The notes beneath the pieces were generated by a model, which did not search any database, was not told the origin of the DNA, and worked only from the letters and a program-made list of their open reading frames with translations. The position numbers and the translations under genes are program-made. From Streptomyces sp. WM6386 (lineage in GTDB: Bacteria > Actinomycetota > Actinomycetes > Streptomycetales > Streptomycetaceae), in assembly GCF_000972385.1 (NCBI RefSeq), contig NZ_JXTE01000056.1:1-64000 (forward strand): 64,000 nt of DNA, read 5' to 3'. Positions 27,547-38,573 of the stretch are shown in pieces; positions within the stretch are counted from its first letter, which is position 1, and the number at the start of each line of letters is the position of its first letter.

Positions 27547-27631
27547 AGGGCTTTCCAACGCGGCGCCGTCGAGGGTTTGTCGGGCAACGGGCCGCGTGGC
27601 GTGGGCACCGCCGGCTGTGAGAGGGACGGGA

Positions 27632-29872
27632 ATGGAACCGACCGAGAGCGCCGCCCCGGACTCACGGCTGCGCCGGCTGACGGGCGCCTGGCGGGGGAGC
27701 CGTTGGTCGACGCGGTCCGCGAACCGTCCGGGCGAGGAGGGGCGCGCCCTCGGACCGTACTCCGCGGCAGGCGGACGTAACGCCGTACAGCTCGCCGAAC
27801 ACCCGCCCGGGTTGCCGGGCTCCGGGTCCGAGCGGCATCTGTCCTGGCCCGCACTGCCCACCGGGGTCGTCGCGGCGGCCGGGTTCGTGCTCGGCGCCGG
27901 CTTCTACCGGGCCTTCACCGAAGGCCACGCGCTCTTCCCGTCCGGCTCCGTCGGCTGGTCCCTGGCCGTGCTGACCGGCATCATCGTCGGCCACCTGGTC
28001 GCGCTCGGCCGCGCCCGCTGGTGGGGCGGCACCGGCTCGGGCGCCGCCCTCACCCTCGCCGTGCTGCTGCTGTACGGCTGGGTGCCCGCCGGGATGGTCA
28101 GCCTCACCGTCGTCGTCCTGGTCGGCACAGCCAGGCGGAACCGCTGGCGACAGGGCGTCCTGCACGGCGCGGTGGACATCCTCGGCATCGGCGCCGGCGC
28201 CCTGGTGCTGGCCGCGTTCGGACGCCTCCCGTCCGTCGAGGCCCCCTGGAACCCCGACACCTGGACCTTCTACACCGCCCCCGCGGTGCTCCTCGTCGCG
28301 GCCGCCTACCTCGCGGTCACCCGCACCCTGCTGTGGTACCTGCACGCCCCGCGCACCGGCGGCCTGCCCACCGTGGCCCGCACCGCCCTCGTCAGACAGG
28401 GCCTGGTCGCGGTCGCGCTGCTCGGCATCGCACCGCTGGTCTGCGTCGTCGCCGTCGCCAAACCGGTGCTGCTGCCGCTCTTCTCGATCCCGCTCATCGC
28501 CCTCGACTCCACCCTGTGGATAGCCCGGGCCCGGGCGGAGGAGCAGCTGCGCGACCCGCTGACCGGGCTCCCCAACCGGCAATGGCTCCTCGAACGGATC
28601 TGGACCGCCCTGGACGACGCCGAGCGCATCGGCGCCCGGGCCGCCCTGATGCTCATCGACCTCGACCGCTTCCGGTCGGTCAACGACACGCTGGGCCACC
28701 TGGCCGGTGACCGGCTGCTCCTGCAGATAGCCGACCGGCTGCAGGCGGCCCTGCCGCGCGGAGCGGAGGCCGCACGGCTCGGCGGTGACGAGTTCGCCGT
28801 CTTACTGCCCGTCGCCGACTCCACGACGTCCGCGACCCGGGTCGCCCGCAACCTCGTGGCGGCCCTCAGCTCCCCGCTCGACCTGGACGGGCTCACCCTC
28901 GTCCTGGAGGCCAGCGCCGGCGTCGCCGTCTTCCCCGACCACGCCCTGGACGCCGAGGGGCTGCTGCGCCGGGCGGACGTGGCGATGTACCAGGCGAAGC
29001 GGGACCGTACGGGCGTCGAGGTCTACGAGTCCAAGCGGGACTCCAACACCCCCGACCGCCTCGGTCTGCTGGGCGACCTGCGGCGCGCGCTGGACGCGCA
29101 CGAGGTCCAGCTGCACTACCAGCCCAAGGTCCGCTTCGACGGACAGGTGGCGGGCCTGGAGGCCCTCGTCCGGTGGGTGCACCCGGAGCGCGGGAAGGTG
29201 CCGCCGGACGAGTTCATCGCCATCGCCGAGTCGTCGGGGCTGATGCCGCACCTCACGGAGTACGTCCTGGACACCGCGCTCGCCCAGGTGGCCCGGTGGC
29301 GCGCCCAGGGCCTGTACGCGCCCGTCGCGGTCAACGTCTCCCCGCGCGACGTCCACACCCCCGGCTTCGCCGGCTCCGTCGCCGCCCGGCTGGCCCGGCA
29401 CGGCGTCCCCGCGGGCTCGCTCCAGCTGGAGATAACCGAACACGTGCTCCTCGAAGATCCGCAGCGCGCCGCCGACACCCTCGCCGGGCTGACCGGGCAC
29501 GGCGTGAAGATGTCGCTGGACGACTTCGGTACGGGCTATTCGTCGCTGGTGCATCTGCGCCGGCTGCCGGTCAGCGAGCTGAAGATCGACCGCTCCTTCG
29601 TGGCCCGGCTGGCGATCGACACCGAGGACGCGGAGATCGTGCGGTGCACGGTGGATCTGGCTCACTCGCTGGGCCTCCTCGTGGTCGCCGAGGGCGTCGA
29701 GGACGACGAGACGTGGGAGCGGCTGCGGGACCTGGGCTGCGACGCCGTACAGGGGTGGCTGGTCGCGGCGGCGATGCCGGCGGAGGAGGCCACCGCCTGG
29801 CTGCGGGCCCGGGGTTCACGCGGATGGCAGCGCCCGCGGGCGGCTCTGCCGGCGGCTGCCACCGACGAGTAG
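27632..29872 (+). CDS. rmdB: Membrane GGDEF-EAL c-di-GMP protein (RmdB-like), with a TTA codon
   Basis: A 746 aa protein. A polar N terminus (about 75 residues) is followed by roughly seven to eight membrane helices to about residue 300. The GGDEF domain (DPLTGLPNRQWLL, LGGDEFAVL) is intact, and the EAL domain has LEALVRWVHPERG, LEITEHVL, DDFGTGYSSL and LKIDRSFV, so both catalytic sets look complete. It therefore could make or break c-di-GMP. I recall the S. coelicolor gene at this position (SCO5495) as the phosphodiesterase RmdB, hence the symbol. Codon 391 (28802-28804), right after GGDEFAV, is TTA, so translation should need the bldA tRNA. ATG 27632 follows GAGAGGGACGGGA. Confidence 0.88.
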   Translation: MEPTESAAPDSRLRRLTGAWRGSRWSTRSANRPGEEGRALGPYSAAGGRNAVQLAEHPPGLPGSGSERHLSWPALPTGVVAAAGFVLGAGFYRAFTEGHALFPSGSVGWSLAVLTGIIVGHLVALGRARWWGGTGSGAALTLAVLLLYGWVPAGMVSLTVVVLVGTARRNRWRQGVLHGAVDILGIGAGALVLAAFGRLPSVEAPWNPDTWTFYTAPAVLLVAAAYLAVTRTLLWYLHAPRTGGLPTVARTALVRQGLVAVALLGIAPLVCVVAVAKPVLLPLFSIPLIALDSTLWIARARAEEQLRDPLTGLPNRQWLLERIWTALDDAERIGARAALMLIDLDRFRSVNDTLGHLAGDRLLLQIADRLQAALPRGAEAARLGGDEFAVLLPVADSTTSATRVARNLVAALSSPLDLDGLTLVLEASAGVAVFPDHALDAEGLLRRADVAMYQAKRDRTGVEVYESKRDSNTPDRLGLLGDLRRALDAHEVQLHYQPKVRFDGQVAGLEALVRWVHPERGKVPPDEFIAIAESSGLMPHLTEYVLDTALAQVARWRAQGLYAPVAVNVSPRDVHTPGFAGSVAARLARHGVPAGSLQLEITEHVLLEDPQRAADTLAGLTGHGVKMSLDDFGTGYSSLVHLRRLPVSELKIDRSFVARLAIDTEDAEIVRCTVDLAHSLGLLVVAEGVEDDETWERLRDLGCDAVQGWLVAAAMPAEEATAWLRARGSRGWQRPRAALPAAATDE

Positions 29873-29984
29873 CCAGGCGATTTTCGCTCCCGCCGCCCTT
29901 ACCCGTTCCCATCCCCAGGGGCTGAATTCACCGACGCCGGCCGGGGGCGGGGAAACCGTTTCACGGGCACAGGGCGCCGCCCCA

Positions 29985-29990
29985 TAGGAT
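29985..29990 (+). promoter_or_regulatory. Probable -10 box (TAGGAT) for gatCAB
   Basis: CATAGGAT lies 39 bases before the gatC start, leaving room for a short leader with AGAGGAT as the ribosome site. No convincing -35 element is seen. Confidence 0.4.
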
Positions 29991-30029
29991 TGGCCCCAAA
30001 CCACACACTCTCACCCAGAGGATCGCTGC

Positions 30030-30326
30030 ATGCCTGGCATCACGCGCGAGGAGGTCGCCCACCTCGCACGGCTGGCGCGTCTGGAGCTGAAGCCCGAAGA
30101 GCTCGAGCACTTCGCGGGACAGCTGGACGACATCATCGGCGCGGTCGCACGCGTCAGCGAGGTCGCCGACCAAGACGTACCGCCGACCTCGCACCCGCTT
30201 CCGCTGACGAACGTCATGCGGGCGGACGAGGTCCGTCCGTCGCTCACCCCCGAGCAGGCGCTCTCCGGCGCCCCGGCCCAGGAGCAGCAGCGTTTCAAGG
30301 TGCCGCAGATCCTGGGGGAGGACTAA
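30030..30326 (+). CDS. gatC: Asp/Glu-tRNA amidotransferase subunit C
   Basis: GatC stabilises the GatA-GatB pair that converts misacylated Glu-tRNA(Gln) or Asp-tRNA(Asn) to the amide form. The product is 98 aa, with the typical start [20 protein letters not shown], then [20 protein letters not shown] and the C-terminal [26 protein letters not shown] precedes ATG 30030. It is followed 5 bases later by gatA. Confidence 0.95.
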   Translation: MPGITREEVAHLARLARLELKPEELEHFAGQLDDIIGAVARVSEVADQDVPPTSHPLPLTNVMRADEVRPSLTPEQALSGAPAQEQQRFKVPQILGED

Positions 30327-30331
30327 CCGCC

Positions 30332-31839
<1,508 letters not shown>

Positions 31840-31843
<4 letters not shown>

Positions 31844-32079
31844 GCAAGCTGACCAAGGCCAAGGACTTCAAGAAGTCCAAGTCCGGCACGTACCTGTCCA
31901 TCGCCACCACGGCGTTCGGCGCCATCGGTGTCGCCAAGCGGCTCAAGAAGGCGCGCGCCGAGAGCGACACGTTGGTCCTGATCGACGCGACCGTGGCCGC
32001 CGTCGCCGTAGTCACCGGCCTCGCCGTCCTGTACCGCGAGCTGAAGCGGCTGGGCGACGACGACGTCCTGCTGGGCTGA
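31840..32079 (+). CDS. Small conserved-looking membrane protein between gatA and gatB
   Basis: A 79 aa protein beginning with a Lys-rich segment ([20 protein letters not shown]). A hydrophobic stretch [20 protein letters not shown] and the acidic end [10 protein letters not shown] follow. One membrane helix is likely. GTG 31840 overlaps the gatA stop by 4 bases, and gatB begins 15 bases after its stop, so it is embedded in the amidotransferase operon. I recall an unnamed gene at this position in S. coelicolor. Function unknown. Confidence 0.75.
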
Positions 32080-32094
32080 GAGGGAAGTTTCACC

Positions 32095-33609
32095 GTGACC
32101 ACCACGACCGACCTGGAGTCGTACGAGGACGCACTCGCGTCGTACGACCCCGTCATGGGCCTTGAGGTCCATGTCGAACTCGGCACCAAGACCAAGATGT
32201 TCTGCGGCTGTTCGACCGAACTCGGTCAGGACGCCAACACGCAGACCTGTCCCGTCTGCCTCGGCCTGCCCGGCGCGCTCCCGGTCGTCAACGCGACCGG
32301 AGTCGAGTCGGCGATCAGGATCGGTCTCGCGCTGAACTGCGAGATCGCCGAGTGGTGCCGCTTCGCCCGGAAGAACTACTTCTATCCGGACATGCCGAAG
32401 AACTTCCAGACCTCCCAGTACGACGAGCCGATCGCCTTCAACGGCTATCTCGACGTACAGCTGGAGGACGGCGAGACCTTCCGTGTGGAGATCGAGCGCG
32501 CCCACATGGAGGAGGACACCGGCAAGTCGCTGCACGTCGGCGGTGCCACCGGCCGAATCCACGGCGCGTCCCACTCGCTGCTCGACTACAACCGGGCCGG
32601 CATCCCCCTCATCGAGATCGTCACCAAGCCGATCGAGGGCGCCGGCGAGCGTGCTCCCGAGGTCGCGAAGGCGTACGTCGCCGAGCTGCGCGAGCTCATC
32701 AGGGCGCTCGGTGTCTCCGAGGCCCGCATGGAGCAGGGCCAGATGCGCTGCGACGTGAACCTGTCGCTGCGCCCGCACGGCCGCGAGAAGTTCGGCACCC
32801 GCAGCGAGACGAAGAACGTCAACTCGCTGCGTTCCGTGGAGCGCGCCGCCCGCTTCGAGATCCAGCGGCATGCCGCCGTACTCAACAGCGGCGGGACGAT
32901 CATCCAGGAGACCCGGCACTTCCACGAGGACACCGGGTCGACGACCTCGGGCCGCGTGAAGGAAGAGGCCGAGGACTACCGGTACTTCCCCGAGCCGGAC
33001 CTCGTTCCGGTGGCCCCCTCTCGCGAGTGGGTCGAGGAGATCCGCGCCGGTCTGCCCGAGCTGCCGCTGGCCCGCCGCAACCGTCTCGTCGCGGAGTGGG
33101 GCATCTCGGCGCTCGACATGCAGGCGATCCTCAACGCCGGTGCGCTGGACCCGATCGTCGCCACGATCGACGCCGGTGCCGACGCGGCATCCGCCCGCAA
33201 GTGGTGGATGGGCGAACTCGCCCGCAGCGCCAACGAGTCGGGCACCTCGCTGGACGAGCTGGCCATCACCCCGGCGCAGGTCGCCCGGGTCACCGAGCTC
33301 GTCTCCAAGGGTGACCTCAACGACAAGCTGGCCCGTCAGGTCATCGAAGGCGTCCTCGCGGGCGAAGGCACCCCGGACGAGGTCGTCGACAAGCGCGGTC
33401 TGAAGGTCGTGTCGGACGAGGGTGCCCTCGGCACCGCCGTCGACGAGGCCATCGCCGGCAACCCGGGCATCGCCGACAAGATCCGCTCCGGCAAGGTGGC
33501 CGCGGCCGGCGCCCTGGTCGGCGCGGTCATGAAGGCGACCCGCGGTCAGGCCGACGCGGCCCGCGTCAAGGAGCTGATCCTGGAGAAGCTGGGCGTCGGC
33601 GAGGGCTGA
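32095..33609 (+). CDS. gatB: Asp/Glu-tRNA amidotransferase subunit B
   Basis: GatB binds the misacylated tRNA and activates it with ATP before amidation. The product is 504 aa. It contains [33 protein letters not shown], the family box [20 protein letters not shown] and [11 protein letters not shown], followed by a helical tail domain (YqeY-like) ending [14 protein letters not shown] 32095 follows GAGGGAAGTTTCACC. It closes the gatC-gatA-small protein-gatB operon and is followed by a strong hairpin. Confidence 0.96.
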   Translation: MTTTTDLESYEDALASYDPVMGLEVHVELGTKTKMFCGCSTELGQDANTQTCPVCLGLPGALPVVNATGVESAIRIGLALNCEIAEWCRFARKNYFYPDMPKNFQTSQYDEPIAFNGYLDVQLEDGETFRVEIERAHMEEDTGKSLHVGGATGRIHGASHSLLDYNRAGIPLIEIVTKPIEGAGERAPEVAKAYVAELRELIRALGVSEARMEQGQMRCDVNLSLRPHGREKFGTRSETKNVNSLRSVERAARFEIQRHAAVLNSGGTIIQETRHFHEDTGSTTSGRVKEEAEDYRYFPEPDLVPVAPSREWVEEIRAGLPELPLARRNRLVAEWGISALDMQAILNAGALDPIVATIDAGADAASARKWWMGELARSANESGTSLDELAITPAQVARVTELVSKGDLNDKLARQVIEGVLAGEGTPDEVVDKRGLKVVSDEGALGTAVDEAIAGNPGIADKIRSGKVAAAGALVGAVMKATRGQADAARVKELILEKLGVGEG

Positions 33610-33621
33610 GGCCCGTCGTAG

Positions 33622-33658
33622 GCAGGGGCCGCGGAGGTCGTACCTCCGGGGCCCCTGC
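33622..33658. terminator. Terminator after gatB (convergent genes)
   Basis: GCAGGGGCC pairs with GGCCCCTGC, with an inner CGGAGG/CCTCCG stem and a TCGTA loop. It lies between gatB and the convergent methyltransferase gene and could serve both strands. Confidence 0.85.
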
Positions 33659-33660
33659 TG

Positions 33661-34470
33661 TCACTTACGGCGTCCCACGACCCGCGCGAAACCGAGCACA
33701 TGCTCGACGTCGGTGTGCATCAGGTCGACCGACCAGTGCGCCATGTCCGCCATGAACTCGCTGGAGCTCTCCTCGGCGCACACCTCGCTCCACAGCAGCC
33801 AGTCGCGCCAGCCGTCCTCCAGCCAGTCGGCCGTCTCGACCGTCACGGCCCCGCTGCGCGTCCACAGCCGCCGCCACCAGGCGGGGGAGTGGAACGCCCA
33901 GAAACCGGGGTCCTTCTCCCAGTACTCCTTCAGATGCGCCGGAGGCTCGTCGCCCTCCAGTTCCTCCCGAAGTGCCGGTACGACGATCCCGATCCGCCCG
34001 CCCGGCTTCAACAGCCGCGCCAGCGTGGGCAGATACAGGTCGTTCGTGCCGAAGTACTGATACGCGTCGACGGAGACGATCGCGTCGAACGTGCCCTCGC
34101 CGAACGGCAGGTCGTGCGCCTCGGCGTACACCGGCAGCACACGGTCGGCGACACCGGCCTCGGCGACGCGTACGGCGTTCTCGTCGGCCTTGACCCACAG
34201 GTCGGCGGCGGTGACCTGGACGTCGTACTCCTTGGCGAGGAACACGGAGGTCATGGCGCGGCCGCAGCCCAGGTCGAGGACGCGGGCGCCGGGGCGCAGC
34301 CGGTCCAGGCCCAGCGCGGGCGCCAGCCACTCCAGCAGCCACAGCGCGTTCGGGCCCATCTGGTTCTCGATGACCCAGCGGACGTCGTAACCGTTGCTGC
34401 GCGGAAAGCGGCTCTGGGTCAGCCGCCGGACGAGGTCCTCACTCGAGGTTCTCGGGGTGATGTCTGACAT
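33661..34470 (-). CDS. SAM-dependent methyltransferase
   Basis: A 269 aa cytosolic protein. Motif I is GARVLDLGCGRAMTSVFLA near residue 61, followed by VTAADLWVKADENA, FDAIVSVDAYQYFGTNDLYL and LLKPGGRIGIVVPAL. It resembles cyclopropane-synthase-like/ubiE-type small-molecule methyltransferases; the tryptophan-rich second half (PGFWAFHSPAWWRRLW) probably forms the substrate cover. AAGGAG lies about 11 bases before ATG 34470. The acceptor is not identifiable. Confidence 0.88.
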   Translation of the reverse strand: MSDITPRTSSEDLVRRLTQSRFPRSNGYDVRWVIENQMGPNALWLLEWLAPALGLDRLRPGARVLDLGCGRAMTSVFLAKEYDVQVTAADLWVKADENAVRVAEAGVADRVLPVYAEAHDLPFGEGTFDAIVSVDAYQYFGTNDLYLPTLARLLKPGGRIGIVVPALREELEGDEPPAHLKEYWEKDPGFWAFHSPAWWRRLWTRSGAVTVETADWLEDGWRDWLLWSEVCAEESSSEFMADMAHWSVDLMHTDVEHVLGFARVVGRRK

Positions 34471-34656
34471 CGGTGAACGGGCTCCTTGAGTCCTTCGTAG
34501 GGAAGAGAGATGCGTAGGAGCTCGGTCGGACCTTCAAAAAATCAACCTGCTTCGGTCGGCGGCGCGAGGCCGGAGACTGCGGACGGGGGGACCGTAGCAG
34601 GGGACGAGGCCGTCCGGCACCTGGTTTCTCAGGGAGACGCGCTACGCTCGCCCGCC

Positions 34657-34953
34657 ATGGACGGACGCGGCGATTCCGAGATACCAAAGGAGTACGCGGA
34701 CCCGGCCGAGGACGCGCGGCGGGCCCGCTGGACGGCTCTCGCCACCGGGGCGGTGCTGACGCTCGCGGGCATAACGGCCTCGGCGCTCCGCTTCACGGGA
34801 TCCGGCCCGGCGCTCGTCCCGGCCGCCTACGCCAGCGGGGCCGCGGTCTGTGCACTCGCGTCGGTGCTCGGCTCCCGGGGACGCACCCGCAGGGCGCTGT
34901 GGCTGCTGATCGTCGGTGTGATGGTGATGGCGCTGGGCGACCAGTTCGACTGA
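34657..34953 (+). CDS. Small DUF-type membrane protein
   Basis: A 98 aa protein: a polar N terminus MDGRGDSEIPKEYADPAEDA, then about three hydrophobic segments (LATGAVLTLAGITASAL, LVPAAYASGAAVCALASVL, ALWLLIVGVMVMALGDQFD). No family is recognised. ATG 34657 has no ribosome site but TACGCT (34643-34648) lies 8 bases upstream, so a leaderless mRNA is probable. The frame is open to 34510, but that part lacks coding character. Confidence 0.7.
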   Translation: MDGRGDSEIPKEYADPAEDARRARWTALATGAVLTLAGITASALRFTGSGPALVPAAYASGAAVCALASVLGSRGRTRRALWLLIVGVMVMALGDQFD

Positions 34954-35144
34954 GGTGACAGAGAGGACGTTACTGTCCTGTGATCTGCCTCCCACTCCTG
35001 TGAATAAACGCACCAATGCGGTAAACGATCATTTCTGGCTGCAAGAGTGGTCTCCGCATTGCTCATGCGTTCTTTGCGGGCCATTCATCTTTTGGGCGAC
35101 TGTTCCCGGTCAAAGATCCATAAATCCACCCGGGAGCACGTTTC
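34954..35144. other. AT-richer intergenic region before the MMPL transporter gene
   Basis: Clearly lower in GC than its surroundings. It holds an AGGAC/GTCCT hairpin near 34961-34976 and a perfect inverted repeat CAATGCGG (35014-35021)/CCGCATTG (35054-35061) with 32 bases between. The transporter promoter should lie here, but I see no classic -35/-10 pair. GGGAG at 35132-35136 is the ribosome site. Confidence 0.5.
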
Positions 35145-37373
35145 GTGGCAGCCCTCGCACGCTGGTGTGTCCAGCGCCGCCTCGTCGCCGTTCTGCTGTG
35201 GCTCCTCGCCTTCGGCGGGGTGACCGCGGCCGCCGTGGCCACCGGCTCGGCGTACTCGAACGACTACGAGGTCCCCGGCACCGAGTCGGGCCGCGCCACC
35301 CAGCTGCTGCAGGAAGGCTTCCCGGAACTCGGCGGTGACAGCGACACCGTCGTCTGGCACACCACGTCCGGCACGGTCCGTGCCTCCGCCGTCGAACAGA
35401 CCATGACCCGGACCCTCGACGAGATCGCCGATCTGCCCGGAGTGGCCACCGTCGTCAGTCCGTACGACGAACAGGGCGCCGCCCAGATCAGCGAGAACGG
35501 CCGTACCGCGTACGCCACGGTCACCTTCGACGACCGGGCCGAGGACATCGACAAGGGCCAGCCGCAGGCCGTCGTCGACACCGCCGAGGCGGCCGGCGGC
35601 GACGGACTCCAGGTGGAGCTGGGCGGCAGCGCCATCGCCCTCACCGAGTCCTCGGGCGGACATCTCGCCGAGGCCGTCGGCGTGCTCGTCGCCGCGGTCG
35701 TGCTGTTCCTCGCCTTCGGCTCGCTCGCCGCCTCGCTGCTGCCCATCGCCACCGCGCTGGTGAGCGTCGGCACGGCGTACGCCGGGATCGTGCTGCTCGG
35801 GCACGCCATGACCGTCGCCGACTTCGCGCCCATGCTCGGCATGCTGATCGGGCTCGGCGTCGGCATCGACTACGCCCTGTTCATCGTGACCCGGCACCGG
35901 CGCGGACTGAAACGCGGGCTCGGTGTCGCCGAGTCCATCTCCAACGCCGTCGCGACCACCGGACGGGCCGTCGTCTTCGCGGGTGCCACGGTTTGCATCG
36001 CCCTGCTGGGCATGCTGATCCTCCGGCTGAGCTTCCTCAACGGCGTCGCGATAGCCGCCTCGCTCACCGTCGTCCTCACCGTCGCGGCCTCCGTCACCCT
36101 GCTGCCCGCCCTGCTCTCCTTCATCGGCATGCGCGCCCTGAGCCGGCGCGAGCGACGGCACCTGGACGAGCACGGGCCCCAGCCCGAGCTGCCGACCGGG
36201 CTCGCCGCGCGCTGGTCGGCGTTCGTGGAACGCCACCCCAAGCTGCTCGGCGCGGTCGCTCTGGCCGTCATGACCGTCCTGGCCCTGCCCACGCTGGGGC
36301 TGCACCTCGGCACCTCCGACCAGGGCAACAACCCACAGGCGTCCACCACCCGCCAGGCCTACGACCTGCTCGCCGCCGGCTTCGGCCCCGGCGTCAACGG
36401 CCCGCTGACCCTGGTGACACAGATCGACGGCGCCGAGGACAAGCTCCTCCTCGACAACCTCGACGCCACCATCCGCACCACCGAGGGCGTCGCCTCGGCG
36501 ACACCGGTGACCTACGACGCGAGCGGGGGCACCGGATACTTCACGATCGTCCCGGAGTCGTCCCCGCAGTCCCAGAAGACCAGCGACCTCGTCGACCGGC
36601 TGCGCACCGAGGTGCTGCCACGCGCCGAGACCGGCACCTCGCTCGACATCCAGGTCGGCGGTGTGACGGCGTCGTACGACGACTTCGCCGAGGTGATCGT
36701 CGGCAAGCTGCCCCTGTTCGTCGGCGTCGTCATCGGCCTGGGCTGTCTGCTGCTCCTGCTCGCCTTCCGGTCCGTCGGCATCCCGCTGAAGGCAGCCGCG
36801 ATGAACGTCGCCGCGGTCGCCGCCGCCTTCGGGATCGTCGTCGCGATCTTCCAGTGGGGCTGGGGGAGCGAGTTCCTGGGCCTCGGCCGGGCGGGACCGA
36901 TCGAACCCTTCCTACCGGTGATCATGGTGTCTGTGCTCTTCGGGCTCTCCATGGACTACCAGGTCTTCCTGGTCAGCCGGATGTACGAGGAGTGGCTGGA
37001 GACCGGCGACAACCGGCGGGCCGTCCGCGTCGGGCTCGCCGAGACCAGCCGGGTGATCAACTCCGCCGCGGTCATCATGATCTCGGTCTTCCTCGCCTTC
37101 GTCCTCAGCGGCGACCGCGTGATCGCCATGTTCGGCATCGCGCTGGCCGCCGCCGTCGCCCTCGACGCCTTCGTCCTGCGCACGCTGCTCGTCCCCGCCC
37201 TCATGCACCTGCTCGGCGGCGCCAACTGGTGGCTGCCGGGCTGGCTGGACCGCCGGATGCCGCGCATCAGCATCGAGCCGCCCGAGCGCCGGGCCGCCCA
37301 TGCGAGGCTGGACGGCGTCGTGGCGGAGCTGGAGAAGGAGCGGGACATCGATGTACGCGATATCGCTGGGTGA
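35145..37373 (+). CDS. MMPL/RND-family membrane transporter
   Basis: A 742 aa integral membrane exporter of the MMPL type, probably moving lipids or other hydrophobic compounds using the proton gradient. The first helix (RRLVAVLLWLLAFGGVTAAA) is followed by an extracellular domain of about 130 residues. A helix bundle with GMLIGLGVGIDYALFIVTRH comes next, then a second extracellular domain and the matching VLFGLSMDYQVFLVSRMYEE. The duplicated GxxxDY motifs are the proton-relay hallmark. GTG 35145 follows GGGAG. Its 3' end overlaps the acetyltransferase start by 23 bases. Confidence 0.93.
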   Translation: MAALARWCVQRRLVAVLLWLLAFGGVTAAAVATGSAYSNDYEVPGTESGRATQLLQEGFPELGGDSDTVVWHTTSGTVRASAVEQTMTRTLDEIADLPGVATVVSPYDEQGAAQISENGRTAYATVTFDDRAEDIDKGQPQAVVDTAEAAGGDGLQVELGGSAIALTESSGGHLAEAVGVLVAAVVLFLAFGSLAASLLPIATALVSVGTAYAGIVLLGHAMTVADFAPMLGMLIGLGVGIDYALFIVTRHRRGLKRGLGVAESISNAVATTGRAVVFAGATVCIALLGMLILRLSFLNGVAIAASLTVVLTVAASVTLLPALLSFIGMRALSRRERRHLDEHGPQPELPTGLAARWSAFVERHPKLLGAVALAVMTVLALPTLGLHLGTSDQGNNPQASTTRQAYDLLAAGFGPGVNGPLTLVTQIDGAEDKLLLDNLDATIRTTEGVASATPVTYDASGGTGYFTIVPESSPQSQKTSDLVDRLRTEVLPRAETGTSLDIQVGGVTASYDDFAEVIVGKLPLFVGVVIGLGCLLLLLAFRSVGIPLKAAAMNVAAVAAAFGIVVAIFQWGWGSEFLGLGRAGPIEPFLPVIMVSVLFGLSMDYQVFLVSRMYEEWLETGDNRRAVRVGLAETSRVINSAAVIMISVFLAFVLSGDRVIAMFGIALAAAVALDAFVLRTLLVPALMHLLGGANWWLPGWLDRRMPRISIEPPERRAAHARLDGVVAELEKERDIDVRDIAG

Positions 37374-37923
37374 CGGTGCCGAACTGCGCCCACTGGAACC
37401 GTGGCACGCGGAGGAGTTCCTGGCGAACCTGGACCGCGGCAGGGAGTTCATCGGGGAGTTCATCCCCTTCGGCTCCAAGGCGGTGGACGTGGAGTCCGCG
37501 CGCGAGACGCTCCAGCGCTACGCCCGGATGCGCGCCGACGACACCGGCGGCTACCACGGCATCTGGCTGGACGGAAAGCTCGTGGGCGGAGTGCTCACCC
37601 TCAACTTCGACGCCGCTCAGGGCAACGCCGAGGTCGGCTGCTGGCTGGAGCCCGCCGCCACCGGGCGCGGGCTGATCACCCGGGCGATGCGGGTGCTCAT
37701 CGACTGGGTGATCGAGGGGCGCGGCATCCACCGTGTCGAATGGATCGCCGCCGCCGGCAACACCAACAGCCTCAATGTCGCCCGGCGGCTGGGGATGACC
37801 CGCGACGGCGTCCACCGTCAGGCGCACCCCTATGGTGGGATGCGGCACGATCTCGAGGTTTGGTCGGTGCTGGCGCCCGAATGGCGTGAGGCACGCGCGC
37901 GTGCCGCTCACAGCGATCATTAA
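37351..37923 (+). CDS. GNAT-family N-acetyltransferase (RimJ/RimL-like)
   Basis: A 190 aa protein: MYAISLGDGAELRPLEPWHA at the N terminus, GIWLDGKLVGGVLTLNFD, and the acetyl-CoA loop WLEPAATGRGLITRAMRVLI. VEWIAAAGNTNSLNVARRLG is the RimJ/RimL C-terminal signature. The acceptor may be a protein N terminus or a small amine. AAGGAG lies 10 bases before ATG 37351. The gene begins inside the end of the transporter gene, so the two are translated from one mRNA. Confidence 0.9.
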   Translation: MYAISLGDGAELRPLEPWHAEEFLANLDRGREFIGEFIPFGSKAVDVESARETLQRYARMRADDTGGYHGIWLDGKLVGGVLTLNFDAAQGNAEVGCWLEPAATGRGLITRAMRVLIDWVIEGRGIHRVEWIAAAGNTNSLNVARRLGMTRDGVHRQAHPYGGMRHDLEVWSVLAPEWREARARAAHSDH

Positions 37924-37958
37924 GAGACCTCTCAGACTGCGTCCGTACGGTGCGAGGT

Positions 37959-38540
37959 ATGGGAACCAAGACTGTTGACGAGACCGGGGCCGAGACGGGC
38001 CCCGAGGCCAGGACCGACGAGGAGAAGGTGGACGTCACGAAGAGCGACGCCGTGGGCGCCGACGAGGTGATCGAGGCCGACGACGCCGAGGACGGCGACG
38101 AGGCCGAGGTCCTCGAGGGCCTCGGCGAGGACGAGAAGGAGGGCCCGTCCGGCGTCGGCCAGGGTGCGGCCGCCGTCGTGTCCGCCGGGCTCGGTCTTGT
38201 CTCCCTCACCGGTGGCTGGATCGGTACGGTCGCCGCCGCCCGCGAGACCCTCGTGGGTCAGCTGGAGACGGCGTCGACCGCGACCGTCGCCACGCAGGTC
38301 AAGGAGATCTACGGCGACGCCTGGCAGACCTCCGCTCTGTGGGCCGGCTTCTTCGCGCTGGCCGCGCTGATCGTGGGCGTCTTCGTGCTGGCCCGGCCCG
38401 CCTTCGGGGCGCCCGGCAAGCCGCAGGCCCCGTGGATCAAGTCGGTCGGCTGGGCGGGCGTCTCGCTCGGGGTCATCGGCCTGCTCCTGGCCGTCCTCAA
38501 GTACACCGACGTCCTGCTCGGACTGCCGTCCACGAGCTGA
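37959..38540 (+). CDS. Acidic-tailed three-helix membrane protein
   Basis: A 193 aa protein. Residues 1-60 are highly acidic and likely disordered (VIEADDAEDGDEAEVLEGLG). They are followed by hydrophobic segments near residues 68-85, 128-145 and 165-185 (SVGWAGVSLGVIGLLLAVLK). No family is recognised. ATG 37959 is preceded by TACGGT at 7 bases and no ribosome site, so a leaderless mRNA is likely. An in-frame GTG at 37950 is the alternative start. Function unknown. Confidence 0.72.
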   Translation: MGTKTVDETGAETGPEARTDEEKVDVTKSDAVGADEVIEADDAEDGDEAEVLEGLGEDEKEGPSGVGQGAAAVVSAGLGLVSLTGGWIGTVAAARETLVGQLETASTATVATQVKEIYGDAWQTSALWAGFFALAALIVGVFVLARPAFGAPGKPQAPWIKSVGWAGVSLGVIGLLLAVLKYTDVLLGLPSTS

Positions 38541-38573
38541 ATCACCGCAGGTCACCAAGGGGTCTTAGGCCGA

